This document shows positions 20,649-30,712 of a stretch of 64,000 bases of DNA, piece after piece. Source of the stretch: Debaryomyces hansenii CBS767 (taxonomy: Eukaryota > Ascomycota > Pichiomycetes > Serinales > Debaryomycetaceae). A model generated the notes under the pieces. It had not been told where the DNA came from. It saw only the letters and a list, made by a program, of their open reading frames with translations, and did not search any database. A program made the translations under genes and the position numbers. Numbering within the stretch: the first letter of the stretch is position 1; the number at the start of each line of letters is the position of its first letter. The DNA lies in assembly GCF_000006445.2 (NCBI RefSeq), contig NC_006046.2:1542297-1606296 (forward strand), in the 5' to 3' direction.

Positions 20649-21581
20649 TCAACTTAGGTTAAGTGGATCGACAGAAAGATACTCTTCGATGGTAGTAAGT
20701 TTTCTATGTACTTGCTTCGATGTCCATTCCACAGCTTCCTCGGTCAGAGGACCGTAATACCCATAATCTCTCAAGTATTTGAACATTTGAATTAATTCAT
20801 CAGCAAATGTGGGTGGTAAGAACCCATGAAAAACCTCCTCTGCAACTTGCTTATAATTTACTATCTTTCCAGTCACAGCGCTCAATGCTCGCGTTACTTC
20901 TTCTAGCGAGTAAAGTTTAACTGCCGCATAGAACACCTTATCTTCATATTTGTCTGGTTCTTCAAGGATAGGTGCGATAAATTTACCAGTATCGCCAACA
21001 ATATCGATAAATGGAATTTTTGTTTCAGGTTTAAAGATATTTGAAATTACATACGTTCCATCTCCACTAGGGTGTGGTTTCATCTGGGTATGGAAATTTT
21101 GCATGAATGATCCCGGTGCATAGAATGCGCTTCTAATTGGGAGGCTCCGAATGTATTCTTCAATCTCAGCTTTTACATCAAACTGAGTCACACATTTTAA
21201 CTTACCATCTGTAATTTTAGTCACATTCGTACTAGTACTCCAAATAAGGTATTGAACGCCCGCAGCCACTGCTTCATCGGTAATGGCCTTACCTTGGCTG
21301 AACTCCCTTTCTTTTGCATTATAATCATAGATCGTGTTTGTTTGTCCAAAAACAGTATGAGCATCCTTAAACGCATTCTTCAAAGACTCGGGTGTATTGA
21401 TATCTGCTTTAACAATTTCAACGCCTTTCTGTATAAGAGCTTGAGCCAGTGAGGTCGAAGGATCTCGTGAGACCCCTCGAAGCTTGTACTCCTTAGCTAA
21501 AACAGAGCCATTAAGAATATAAGAAATAATAGACCCGCCTTGTTGGCCTGTAGCTCCTAAGATAACTAAATGTTTGCTCAT
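20649..21581 (-). CDS. NmrA-like NAD(P)-binding protein
   Basis: This 310-residue atypical SDR starts with HLVILGATGQQGGSIISY, the NmrA-family glycine motif (G9, G12, G15). GVSRDPSTSLAQAL follows, where an Arg binds NADP phosphate, and later FYAPGSFMQNFHT. Family members act as redox sensors or as isoflavone-reductase-like enzymes and often lack the catalytic Tyr. It diverges from the truncated regulator at 21856 over about 275 bases that contain a perfect 16-bp palindrome. The frame is intact; the function is undetermined. Confidence 0.82.
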   Translation of the reverse strand: MSKHLVILGATGQQGGSIISYILNGSVLAKEYKLRGVSRDPSTSLAQALIQKGVEIVKADINTPESLKNAFKDAHTVFGQTNTIYDYNAKEREFSQGKAITDEAVAAGVQYLIWSTSTNVTKITDGKLKCVTQFDVKAEIEEYIRSLPIRSAFYAPGSFMQNFHTQMKPHPSGDGTYVISNIFKPETKIPFIDIVGDTGKFIAPILEEPDKYEDKVFYAAVKLYSLEEVTRALSAVTGKIVNYKQVAEEVFHGFLPPTFADELIQMFKYLRDYGYYGPLTEEAVEWTSKQVHRKLTTIEEYLSVDPLNLS

Positions 21582-21801
21582 GTTGATAGTATCGTTTGTG
21601 TAATCCTGTTTGCAAGAATAAAAATAATATTAGGTATTCTTTTAAATTTATATCATTTTGGATTAGGCACAAGGTTGTAGGTCACAGATGATTATTCGGT
21701 CGAGTTTCTTCATTTAGAGTAATCATATAACTTTCAATTACCTCATACCACTCTTTAGTTGCTCTTCTACGGCAAGATTTTAATGAACAGTAGAAAATGA
21801 A

Positions 21802-21817
21802 AAGTTCGGTCGAACTT
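21802..21817. promoter_or_regulatory. 16-bp palindrome in divergent promoter
   Basis: AAGTTCG and CGAACTT face each other with two bases between them. A related TTCGGTCGA occurs again at 21695-21703. The paired sites lie between the NmrA-like gene and a transcription factor gene, the usual place for an operator of a local regulator. Confidence 0.45.
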
Positions 21818-21855
21818 CCGTATTAGGAATATTTCACAAAGGTTGGGGGGATTGA

Positions 21856-23844
21856 GCCTCTTCAACAGAATCATTGAAGTATCGCGATAACTTATTTAAT
21901 TCCAGACAGGAAAAAATCAACTTCTATGAAAGGTTCACGCCTAGCCTCAGTGATGAACCCATAGAAATCGAATACGGCCCCTTAGCCTGGCCGTTTATTG
22001 AAAAAAAGGAGCCCGCATTGCATATGATGTTGAAATATATTCGTGAATCGAAAATGACGAATGATATGGATCTGACTATACTGGGGGTTTTTCAAATACT
22101 GGAACTGAAAACTACAGCTAACGAAATATCTGAATATCATGATGAAATAGCAAACACTCTTCACCTAAAGATTAAGACGATTTTACCGAGCAAGAAGATC
22201 ATATGGAACCTTATTTCATTATTTTTCAAGCATGTTTATTCATTTATGCCCATTTTGGACGAGATTTCATTCCGGATGGAAATGACCAGAATCATTGGGC
22301 CTGAAGAATTTGGAGATGATACTATTATTCCATCTATCCAAAAAGATGATGATTTTGCTTACATTGGAATTTTGCTTATAATACTACGCACATGCTATTT
22401 ACAAGATGATAAAGGTAATGGTGGTTGTATTTCAGATGGTGTACAAATAGGGCCTGAATATATCAATTTAGCTAATATGTGCTTAAGGCGCTATGATATC
22501 ATAGGTAAAGTTAGTTTAACGGTTTTACAATGTGCATTTTGTTTGAGGCTTTACCAAAAAGTTGCGCCAACATTTAACGACAGTTTTAATAATAAAAATA
22601 CGACAGTATATAACGGCATACTTGTTCAAATGGCTTATTCGTTAGGGTTGAACAAGGATATTCAGTTACCTGACCAGCGTATGAAAAATTTGAGACAAAA
22701 AATATGGCATCTTTTGGTTTTATTTGATATTATAGAAGCATATTCCTTTGGTTCTCCTTTGATTACAAAAAGACTTTATTTCAATACAAGACTTATTCTT
22801 CCTGGTGAGATTGATGGTAACAACTCAAATAATTTAGATTGCACTTTGGAGCGGTCAGTGGTAAGTAATATGATAAACCTGCTGAATAACATGGATCCTT
22901 TAATTGACATTCTTAATATGATTTTAGATATCAAAGGACAAACTAAAATTTCAAGCTTGGTACTATCAATAAATAAAGTGGAAATAAGAATAGCGAAGAG
23001 TTTAGGTTTTTTAAAAGACATTTTGGTTCCAATACCAAAAAATATATCAGCACTGGAGATACATGATCGGATACATAAGATGAAGGGCTTAATGTCAATT
23101 AAGATCTACTTATCATCAATATACCAACACTTAGCTGTACACTTTGAGCATACGAATAATGTGAGGTTAGCATTGTTTTATAGAAAGAAAATACAATGTA
23201 TTAGTATTGGTGAAATAATGCCAGTCTTATTACCACTTACAGAAGATATGAGCAATTATTTTGGACGTATTGGGGTTTTAATAATAACTTCATTTTTCTT
23301 TCAATCAATTTATAGAATGAGCTTGCTAAATATCGAGGTACTAATTCGCTTAAGATATCATTTTTACTATTTCACTGACATTTATTCCTATAAGCAAGAT
23401 AACTCATATATTTACTCTTATCTCAGCAAAGCCATTGAGAAATTAGAACGATCCATGGATATTTTTATATCTTGTATATCAAGATTGTGCAAAGAATATG
23501 ACTATACAAAGAAACCGAAGAATTTATTGAATGTTTATTTATGCATCCTTAAGAAAAATGAGTTTTATGAGAATAATATGAATAATAATGCCTTAAGAAA
23601 AACCAAGTATACAAGCGATTACTTAAAGCAAATGTGTTGCATTTATGATGCAGCGTTGGGCAATGTTACGAATTCTCCTTATCCTTTGGATTCTGTTGAC
23701 ACGTACGATTTCGAGGATGATACTAGCCAAGAGGATATTTTCAGCTTAATTGATTTCGAAACTTTGAATTTTGACATCATTGATTATATTAATCAATTCG
23801 GTAATGATAATTTTGTACGTGAAGAAACTTCATTATTTAAATAA
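21856..23844 (+). CDS. Fungal-specific transcription factor lacking its zinc cluster
   Basis: The frame is open from 21856, just after a stop at 21853-21855. The start is unclear, since the first in-frame ATG is only at 22024. Homology begins before that ATG: the segment INFYERFTPS through YGPLAWPFIEKKEPALH is the usual linker of this regulator family. The middle region (PF04082-like) starts IIWNLISLFFKHVYSFMPIL. No Cys6 cluster is encoded in the 275 bases upstream, nor do I see an exon that could supply it. It is either 5'-truncated and dead, or it works as a regulator without DNA binding. The rest, about 650 codons, is free of stops. Confidence 0.7.
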   Translation, partial: ASSTESLKYRDNLFNSRQEKINFYERFTPSLSDEPIEIEYGPLAWPFIEKKEPALHMMLKYIRESKMTNDMDLTILGVFQILELKTTANEISEYHDEIANTLHLKIKTILPSKKIIWNLISLFFKHVYSFMPILDEISFRMEMTRIIGPEEFGDDTIIPSIQKDDDFAYIGILLIILRTCYLQDDKGNGGCISDGVQIGPEYINLANMCLRRYDIIGKVSLTVLQCAFCLRLYQKVAPTFNDSFNNKNTTVYNGILVQMAYSLGLNKDIQLPDQRMKNLRQKIWHLLVLFDIIEAYSFGSPLITKRLYFNTRLILPGEIDGNNSNNLDCTLERSVVSNMINLLNNMDPLIDILNMILDIKGQTKISSLVLSINKVEIRIAKSLGFLKDILVPIPKNISALEIHDRIHKMKGLMSIKIYLSSIYQHLAVHFEHTNNVRLALFYRKKIQCISIGEIMPVLLPLTEDMSNYFGRIGVLIITSFFFQSIYRMSLLNIEVLIRLRYHFYYFTDIYSYKQDNSYIYSYLSKAIEKLERSMDIFISCISRLCKEYDYTKKPKNLLNVYLCILKKNEFYENNMNNNALRKTKYTSDYLKQMCCIYDAALGNVTNSPYPLDSVDTYDFEDDTSQEDIFSLIDFETLNFDIIDYINQFGNDNFVREETSLFK

Positions 23845-25208
23845 GTTCTGTTTCAAAATTGATAAACGATGAATTACAGAACAAAGTGGCTTAATGGAAA
23901 TCTGGAAGTTAGCTTGAAAGATACAACAAGCATTAATATGACAACATCTTATCTAATATTATAACACCAGTCACATATAATTCATCGTTGCTCGGTACCT
24001 TATTTATATTCTTCCAAATTCAATTATTCTCCACGATATACTTCCTTACAATAAATAATTGTTTCTTATAGACGTATCTGCCTGCCAGCGGAATCAAATT
24101 GTAATAAGAAATTATCCCAACCCTAAATAAATGAAGAGAAGTTCACTTGAAATGTAAGTACAATTTCTGGCTAGCGATTACGATAAGCTTTTTGGCGAAA
24201 TGAAAATGATATATAAATAAGAATTTCTATGTCACACAAAGAATTTAAAATCAAGTTAAATCTGAGAGTACATTTGCACTTTGAAAAGGTAGGTACAGAA
24301 ATTTCACAACTAATATTGAAAGATGTCTTCACACTTTAAGTATTGCTTTTGGTGTAGTACCTTGCAATACGTTTATTCTTAAGAAATTTTCAAATATCCC
24401 ATACGATCTTGAGGTATCAAAGGAAAGAATAGATTCAATAATGAAATCTCTAATTGAGTTATACCTTAATAAAGGGATGATTTTGCAGCAGTTGAACAAA
24501 AGAATTTTCCTTGGTTTTAAAGATCATTATCAGAAATCAGGGCAATAAGACAAAAGGTTTGTTTATGTTCATGCATAGTATTCCGTTTTGAGAAAGAACG
24601 ATTCATTATTACTCACATATATATATGGTAGAGTTGATGCTCTCAACGATAAGTAGCGTAAATTTGGGAATTCTGTGGTTCACATAAAAATTCGAACGAT
24701 GTTAGTATCTCTTCCAATAGTTAAGACTATCATAGTCCTGAAAGGTTACATCTTAAAAGCCCAAAAATTCCTGAAAGGTTACATCTTAAAAACCCAAAAA
24801 TTCCTGATTGTTTTATACAAAACATTTAATTTTCATCTTTTATTATCTTATATTAAATTCTACTCCGAATAGAGTAATTCCAAAAATTACCTCAAAACGC
24901 ATTACTTCTTTTTAGAGGAATGATCAGAATTGAACCAATTCATATTATCCTTAAAGTTTTAAGAAACCCCCGAAAAGTAATTCCAGCTAGGTAATCTATG
25001 TTGAAGGTTGCTCTATGAAACATTTAAACTGACCACATTGTAGAATAGTGCAGAGCTTTACAATGTGTAGCATTGATTTGCATTTATACCTCAGCATACT
25101 AAATTATAGAACTATTCTGCAGATATATATATATATATATCCATATTTGAATTGATTTTTTGAAAATCATCAGTATTTAAGAATATTATTTACTCAAAGT
25201 ATATCGAC
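23845..25208. other. Long gene-poor stretch with an unknown remnant
   Basis: Over 1360 bases no intact gene is visible. At about 24330-24548 a stop-free frame of about 70 codons (LSIAFGVVPCNTFILKKF and on to HYQKSGQ) looks protein-like but lacks a start in frame, so it may be a decayed gene of unknown kind. A TA tract sits at about 25120-25140, some 70 bases before the next gene's ATG. Confidence 0.35.
24737..24802 (+). repeat. Two-copy 33-bp tandem repeat
   Basis: The unit starts CCTGAAAGGTTACATC and ends CCCAAAAATT. Copies are 24737-24769 and 24770-24802, differing at one base, and a third copy begins with CCTGA. No gene product is evident. Confidence 0.8.
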
Positions 25209-26261
25209 ATGGGAAATTCAACAGATTTTAAAGGAGAATTTACAATTAATCCTCCGCTAACGATGGAACAGATCCAATACGCAACTGATTGTTTTGAGGA
25301 TTCAAAGTCACATATGTATTTACAACACGGTAATGCTGAATTTACTAATGGTCATGGGGACTTGAATTGGGATGGTAGCTGGTCAGTCTCTCCTGGTGGG
25401 GATAAAATATTCTTCAATCCAATGGACAGGCTCTACGAGGGGAAAGGGTATTTAAAGTACTTAATAGAGCATGCAATAAGGCCAACTAAATCCACCGTAA
25501 ATGGTGAGATGGTTTTCCTTAATGAGTATGGTTCTTTTGGAATATTAGGAGTTGAAAATAATGAAGTGTATGTTATTGGTTATCTAAAGGAAAATGATTT
25601 ACCTCTTTATGTAGAAGCAAGAGAAGAGGCCCTCACGCTGAAATCCTACTCATATAATGTCAGCATAGACCAGATTCCTCAAGAACTTAGCTGCAATCTG
25701 TTGATACCTGTAATTTTCAGATACGATATAGCCCTGAAAATTACCAGAAACACAGAATTCGTGGGATCATTTAATGTTGAAAGCATATTTGACTTTGAAG
25801 CATATTTGATGACTAAAAGCACTAAAGAGGAATATATCGACAATGAGGTAGATAAAGAGCTAAAGAAACTTTCTGGGTGTTACACATATAACCCCGGATT
25901 CCTTGCTGAAGCTGAAGAGCGCATACGTCAAAAAATTGAGCGCACATATCCATATATTGCAGAACACAATATAGACGGTACAGTTGGTGACAGATCAACA
26001 AAAAATGAATGGATACTCTCTGATAATCAACAGAAACTCATATGGTCAGGTATAAAATTTATTGCTGCTCATAACTGGCTAGCATTTTTAAGTTTTCTGT
26101 GCTTTGATATCCGAGGTTCAATTAAATGGGTCAATGAACGAAATGAACTGGGGTTGCTAACGGTAGAAAGAATTGAGAATCTGAATTATGGCAATAAGAA
26201 CTTCGTTTTCATAGAATTTGATGGGAAAAAATATTTGGCCAATATTTCATGGAGCTATTAA
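25209..26261 (+). CDS. Hypothetical protein resembling bacterial proteins
   Basis: This 350-residue protein starts at the first ATG. The first 130 residues have the plan of a domain I associate with bacterial hypothetical proteins: FKGEFTINPPLTMEQIQYA, then WSVSPGGDKIFFNPMD, then GYLKYLIEHAIRP, then VNGEMVF and a short strand with NNEVYVIG. Residues 135-350 are not recognised. They include a helical charged part (about 200-250) and an aromatic segment IAAHNWLAFLSFLCFDIRGS. No signal peptide is seen. It stands alone after a gene-poor stretch and before the decayed retroelement. Acquisition from bacteria is plausible but not shown; the function is unknown. Confidence 0.75.
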   Translation: MGNSTDFKGEFTINPPLTMEQIQYATDCFEDSKSHMYLQHGNAEFTNGHGDLNWDGSWSVSPGGDKIFFNPMDRLYEGKGYLKYLIEHAIRPTKSTVNGEMVFLNEYGSFGILGVENNEVYVIGYLKENDLPLYVEAREEALTLKSYSYNVSIDQIPQELSCNLLIPVIFRYDIALKITRNTEFVGSFNVESIFDFEAYLMTKSTKEEYIDNEVDKELKKLSGCYTYNPGFLAEAEERIRQKIERTYPYIAEHNIDGTVGDRSTKNEWILSDNQQKLIWSGIKFIAAHNWLAFLSFLCFDIRGSIKWVNERNELGLLTVERIENLNYGNKNFVFIEFDGKKYLANISWSY

Positions 26262-26741
26262 TAGTCATCAGTTCTATAAAATAGTTAATAAATAACAGCA
26301 AGGTTTGTTGTTTTCGTATATAATCAGCAGGTTTACAATATATATCTTCACTCTTTTTAATTCATTATTCTTCTTTACTCTTTGACAAATATACTAGTAG
26401 ACCCCCCACCTGAACCAATACTTATACCCTGCAATTGGGTGGAAGCCCATAAAAAAACTGGAAGCCTGGTTTGTTTACATGGCATCAAGGCTCTTTAAAT
26501 CAAAACAAATAATCAGGTCAATCATCTTTTCAGGTTTTCTAACCTTCAGAAGAAAGCATATGTCCGATCTACAAAAGTTTACAACCAGCAACATGACTGT
26601 AATGAATAATTGAAATTGCTGTGACGATGAAGAATTACTAATGAATACGGTGAATCCTTTTTTATTATAAAAACTTTATATATGGAACTTGTCGCTTTCA
26701 ACGAAAGAATAATTGATATTCATTGTGCATCAGTTGATAAT
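26262..26741. repeat. Gap with dispersed R element copy
   Basis: A copy of the dispersed element that begins TATACCCTGCAATTGGG lies at 26424-26520 and continues with TTTGTTTACATGGC and AATCAAAACAAATAATC. I see no gene in this stretch. Confidence 0.55.
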
Positions 26742-28140
26742 CTAAATCCTTTCGTAAAGTCGGGCAATACCAAAACAAGATGAGTCGTCATCTTTTCTTT
26801 TAGTATTTCGATGCTTTCCTTTCGGCTTCCTGCAAACTGCAGTGTTCTGCCATAAATTTATTGGTATCTTTAAATCATCAGGCACAATTCCATTGGACAT
26901 AATTGTATGTCCTAAGAATTCTAATGTGTCTTTGAAAAATTCACACTTCTTTTCTTTTGCAATCAACTTATTTCCTCTTAATAACTGAAGTACTCTTTTT
27001 TAAATCTCTCTCGTACTTTTTCCCATATGACTACAAATTAATATCTAGTTAAACTAAAACATTAGGCGTGTCTCCTAATATATCATTCATAAATGACTGA
27101 AATGTTGCAGGACCGTTTACCACTCCAAATGGCATTACACTCCAATGGTTCCAAAAGGTGTAATAAAACCTGTCTTTTCTTCGCGTACCGGCTTCATTCT
27201 GATCTGAAAATATCCTGACATTATTTTTACCATTGAAAATACTTTGGCTCTACCTATTTTCATAAATTTCAATTAAGGGAATGGAAAATGCATTTTTTAT
27301 CGTGTTAATATTTAATAATTTAAAATCAACGCATAGAATTAATGTCTTATTCTTTTTCTTCATAAATAGTACTGGTGCAGCACACGGTGAATTTGATTTC
27401 TGTATAGATCCTTGCGGTAGTAGTTCTTCTATTTGTTTCTTCAATTCTTCTGTCTCAAACTGTGAAATACGGTACGGTAGTCTTGCCGTAGGTTTTGCAC
27501 CTGGAATGAGGTGAATTCTATGAGTCACCTTCTTGAACTCGGGTGTTTTCCGTGTACTCGTATTCGTTACGACTTCACTAAACTCTGACTATATAAACTC
27601 GGGCACTTCTTTACCTCTTTCTAGAGTTTCTTCTGTAATATAAAATAATTGTCAGTACCGAAAGTATTTGCAAATGCCAGCTTTTCTTCAGAAATATCGA
27701 CACAGATAAGTTTTTAGAACTGTACCTGTACGCTTTTGCAACTTTTTCGACATAATAACCCAATTGGTTCACAACCAAAGACAACGACAGAATCAACCGC
27801 CTTCAACTTGGCACGCTAGGAGATTTTTACTGTGACACTAACAGGTTCTATCATAACGGCTTCTTCCGTATTCATATGATCTAGGATCTTGTAAAGCATA
27901 ATCATAAGAAACATTATAGTATTTAGCTAAAGTACCATCGTCAAGCGGAGTTGCCGTAAAATAAGTACCATAGCAATATATTTTCCAACTCTGCAAAGAT
28001 CACAAAATTTATAGGTTCAATAGCAACTCTCTTACCAATTTTTAAACCGGGTACTTAGGCGCCAAGTGCGGAAATAATTCCATCATGACCCAATATCATA
28101 TATGTAACTTCTTTCAAAACGTACTTACCAATAATTCCAT
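26742..28140 (-). mobile_element. Decayed Ty3/gypsy retrotransposon pol
   Basis: Minus-strand reading gives reverse transcriptase pieces in the correct order. PYRISQFETEELKKQ and QGSIQKSNSPCAAPVLF (about 27500-27370) are the start of Ty3-type RT. FWNHWSVMPFGVVNGPATF (about 27155-27100) leads into a damaged catalytic strand, DDILGDTP. KKCEFFKDTLEFLGHTIM with NGIVPDDLKI (about 26960-26860) is the end of RT. Upstream, near 28140-27950, KYVLKEVTYMILGHDGI could be from the protease. Stops and frameshifts break every part. I find no integrase or RNase H and no clear LTR pair, so it is an inactive fragment. Confidence 0.8.
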
Positions 28141-28309
28141 TTGCCAGTAATGAGCATCAGAACCGCAAATACCAGTTTCTTTTATGCGAACCCTGACATC
28201 CTTAGGCTCCAATTTCGCAATTGGTCTCTTCAAATGCAACTTTTTTGACAGCTTCCAATACAAAGGCCGGGTTCGTTCCACGCATACTTTTTACGTCATT
28301 GAAGATTTT

Positions 28310-28590
28310 TTAGTAAAGCACACTTTCTTGTTATTGCACATTAGGAACAAACCCTTTTACGGTTGTTAGCTCTGTTGGAAGATTTTCTATCTTATTTTTC
28401 TGAGCGTCCGCCGAATATTTTCGAATGCTCTTTTGCTTATCATCTTGTGACCATTCAACGCACAATAAATGAATTTCCAACTTGAGACTGGTAAGGCCTA
28501 AATCAAAAACTAACGTGCAAACCTCTTTCATAGATCAACGTCGTAAAATGCGAATGTAAATGAGCACTTTTAATTTTTTTGCTATTTTGA
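28310..28590. repeat. Dispersed repeat shared with 62800-63050
   Basis: This stretch aligns by eye with 62800-63050. Both contain TTTAGTAAAGCACA, then GGTTGTT and GCTCTGTTG, then TTGAGACT, AACGTGCAAAC or AACGTGTGCAAAC, and GTCGTAAAATGCGAATGTAAAT. In both places it runs straight into the family A upstream repeat. The minus strand here has a 66-codon frame (28331-28531), which decays in the other copy, so coding is doubtful. Confidence 0.6.
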
Positions 28591-28890
28591 CACAACTTAT
28601 GATTTGTTGTTTTTAATGTGTCGCACGCAACGTTTTCAGTTACGATGTGTTGTATCGTCATGCTATTAAGTTAGTAGTCCTCTTAGAATTCATCATATTA
28701 AAATTATTTATAAAAATATATGTCTTCTTGCATCCTCCACATCAACATCTTCATGGTTATCATCGGCGATTTTACTAAACTCGTTACACAAATCTTTTAT
28801 CGTGATGTTCGCATTTCAATAACCCCATAAAATGCAATTATTTCCTAGCTGAAACTTGAAACAAGTATTTCTTTTATGCTAGCTTTATTC
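28591..28890 (+). repeat. Orphan copy of family A upstream region
   Basis: This matches the promoter region of the family A nuclease-kinase genes in the same order: TGTGTCGCACGCAACG, then ATCGTCATGCTATTAA, then TAGAATTCATCATAT, then TGATGTTCGCATTTCAATA, then CCCCATAAAATGCAATT and ATTTCTTTTATGCTA. No family A coding sequence follows. Only a short unrecognised frame (28997-29188) lies downstream. Confidence 0.7.
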
Positions 28891-29665
28891 AGTATCAGGA
28901 TCGAATTCCATGATTATGTGGTAACCGTTATGCTAATTTAAATCAGAGCTTGTTCTGGATTTCCAGATTTATTACAACGAAACCGATTAGATATCATTGA
29001 AAATGAACAAAAATAGACTAAGGACCAAAACTTTCAAAAAGGGAAACACTTCTTTTCATGCTGAAAATATCAATTTAAATGTTTCACAAATATTTAAACA
29101 GGCGGCACTATTGACAAACAGTATTGTTAAAATCATCCTATTTCATTTGGATCGGAATTCTGGGACAGAATTTGCCCTGTATTTTTGAATTAACTTATTA
29201 CGGCGAAAGAGTTCAAGATCTGGTTCGAAAAAAATAAGATAAATGAAGTTACAACATTATTGGATGACGAATTATTGATTTCATGAAAGTATCGCAACAG
29301 GCAGGTATTGTTTGAACATCGGAAACCTTTACTTAGTAAAGCCTCAACTTTAATCTACAATCATTAGAAACTGCAATAATTAGTTGGTGACATAGAATGT
29401 CTCAAAGCGGATCATGGATAATCTACTCTGTGTGTGCTACGACGAAGAAATTCTAACAGCTTATACTTTAGAAGCCAGCTTCTAATTTTTATCAGCCTAT
29501 TCAATCCTATACGAACAAAGCTATTTATACAGCTGAAATATGATTTCCTCCTTTTTCTTAACAACAAACCATTTACCAATATAGTTACATTTGTAAGCGG
29601 AAGTCATACAAGGACTGACTCTATTGGAATTATTTTATACAAATAAGTAGCAGCGACTTCGCTAA
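28891..29665. other. Unassigned stretch with short frames
   Basis: A 60-codon plus-strand frame at 29003-29188 (MNKNRLRTKTFKKGNTS onward) and later pieces near 29413-29480 look like decayed coding sequence, but I cannot assign a family. Stops are frequent after 29188. Confidence 0.3.
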
Positions 29666-30328
29666 TTAATTTCGAAAACTATGAAAGTCGAATACTGAAT
29701 CACTTCTTAAAGTGAAACCAATTGCATCTCTTAATTTCTTTTTCAATGAAATAGTCTCGTTGTTTGTAAATGAAACACCGTAGCCTCTTAAATAACGAAC
29801 ACATTCTTCTCTTGTTAAGTTTTCAATGTCTTCGATATTTAGAATGGGCGGCAAATCTTCGTCGGGCTCTTGCCCATTCAAAAATGGTAGCTTTCCACTA
29901 GAGAAACCGGAAGCTCTCAGCTCTTTGTTTTCAATGCGTGCGATTCTGAAATTAACTCGATTCAAAGCAGTTGATAACCCTGACATATCACCTTTCAAAT
30001 CTGACATATCACCTTTCAAATCTGACATATCACTAGCAAAACGGTTAGCCCAGTTTGAAAACCAAAGTGGCATTGTATCCGCTCCTTCTTCGTTAGCTTT
30101 CTGTTCAAGAAAGCCATTTACACGTTGAATATCTTCATTTGATTGCACTTGAATTTCTAGACACTGGCGTTTTGCTTGTAATTCAAGCTCTGACGCATGT
30201 TGATGCAGATCTGTTATTTTATTACTTACCGCAATTTCTAGTTTTCTCTTATATTTAATCACCTCATTATAACTTTCATTAGTTGGTGGATTTACTCCAT
30301 AGTCGTTTTGAAATATAGGATTGTTCAT
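29666..30328 (-). CDS. Coiled-coil hypothetical protein
   Basis: This 220-residue protein has a long charged helix (residues 25-90), then PLWFSNWANRF, then a heptad array in which SDLKGDM repeats (residues about 98-116). The C-terminal part, ILNIEDIENLTREECVRYL with the following GYGV and KKKLRDAIGF, has the spacing of a small SAP-like helix-turn-helix. This weakly recalls fission-yeast Mug135-type proteins. The heptads come from a 21-bp DNA repeat at about 29988-30032. It lies on the opposite strand between two orphan copies of the family A upstream region, about 1.9 kb apart. The function is unknown; it could be cargo of a mobile element. Confidence 0.6.
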   Translation of the reverse strand: MNNPIFQNDYGVNPPTNESYNEVIKYKRKLEIAVSNKITDLHQHASELELQAKRQCLEIQVQSNEDIQRVNGFLEQKANEEGADTMPLWFSNWANRFASDMSDLKGDMSDLKGDMSGLSTALNRVNFRIARIENKELRASGFSSGKLPFLNGQEPDEDLPPILNIEDIENLTREECVRYLRGYGVSFTNNETISLKKKLRDAIGFTLRSDSVFDFHSFRN

Positions 30329-30439
30329 CTTTTTAGATAATACTGGTAGTAAAAACGGAGCTAAACTAGGAACTTTTTATGCGATCCGTCGGATGTCTTT
30401 TCTAGCCGTTGAGGGTTACCCGGAAATGTAAGTTATTTC

Positions 30440-30712
30440 CATCCCACACTTTGATTTGTTGTTTTCGATGTGTCGCACGCAACGTTTTCATTACGCTGTG
30501 TGGTATCGTCTTGCTATTTAAGGATAGTGGTCCCCTTAGAATTCAGCATATCAAAATCGTTCATAAAATATCTGTCTTCTTTCATCCTTCAGATCAACGT
30601 CTTCCTGGTTATCAATTACGATCTTACTAAACTCGTCAATCTTGGTGATACCAAAACTTTTTTCGTGATGTTCGCATATCAGAACCCCACAAAATGCAAT
30701 TATTTAAATCTG
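30440..30712 (+). repeat. Second orphan copy of family A upstream region
   Basis: The same landmarks occur in the same order as at 28591-28890: TTGTTGTTTTCGATGTGTCG, GCACGCAACGTTTTC, CCCCTTAGAATTC, GATCTTACTAAACTCG, TGATGTTCGCATAT and CCCCACAAAATGCAATTATT. No family A coding sequence follows. Confidence 0.7.

Noticed and set aside
28331..28531. 66-codon minus-strand frame as a retroelement gag gene
   Set aside because: The homologous stretch at 62800-62985 does not keep the frame in a convincing way, and no gag motif such as a CCHC knuckle is seen.
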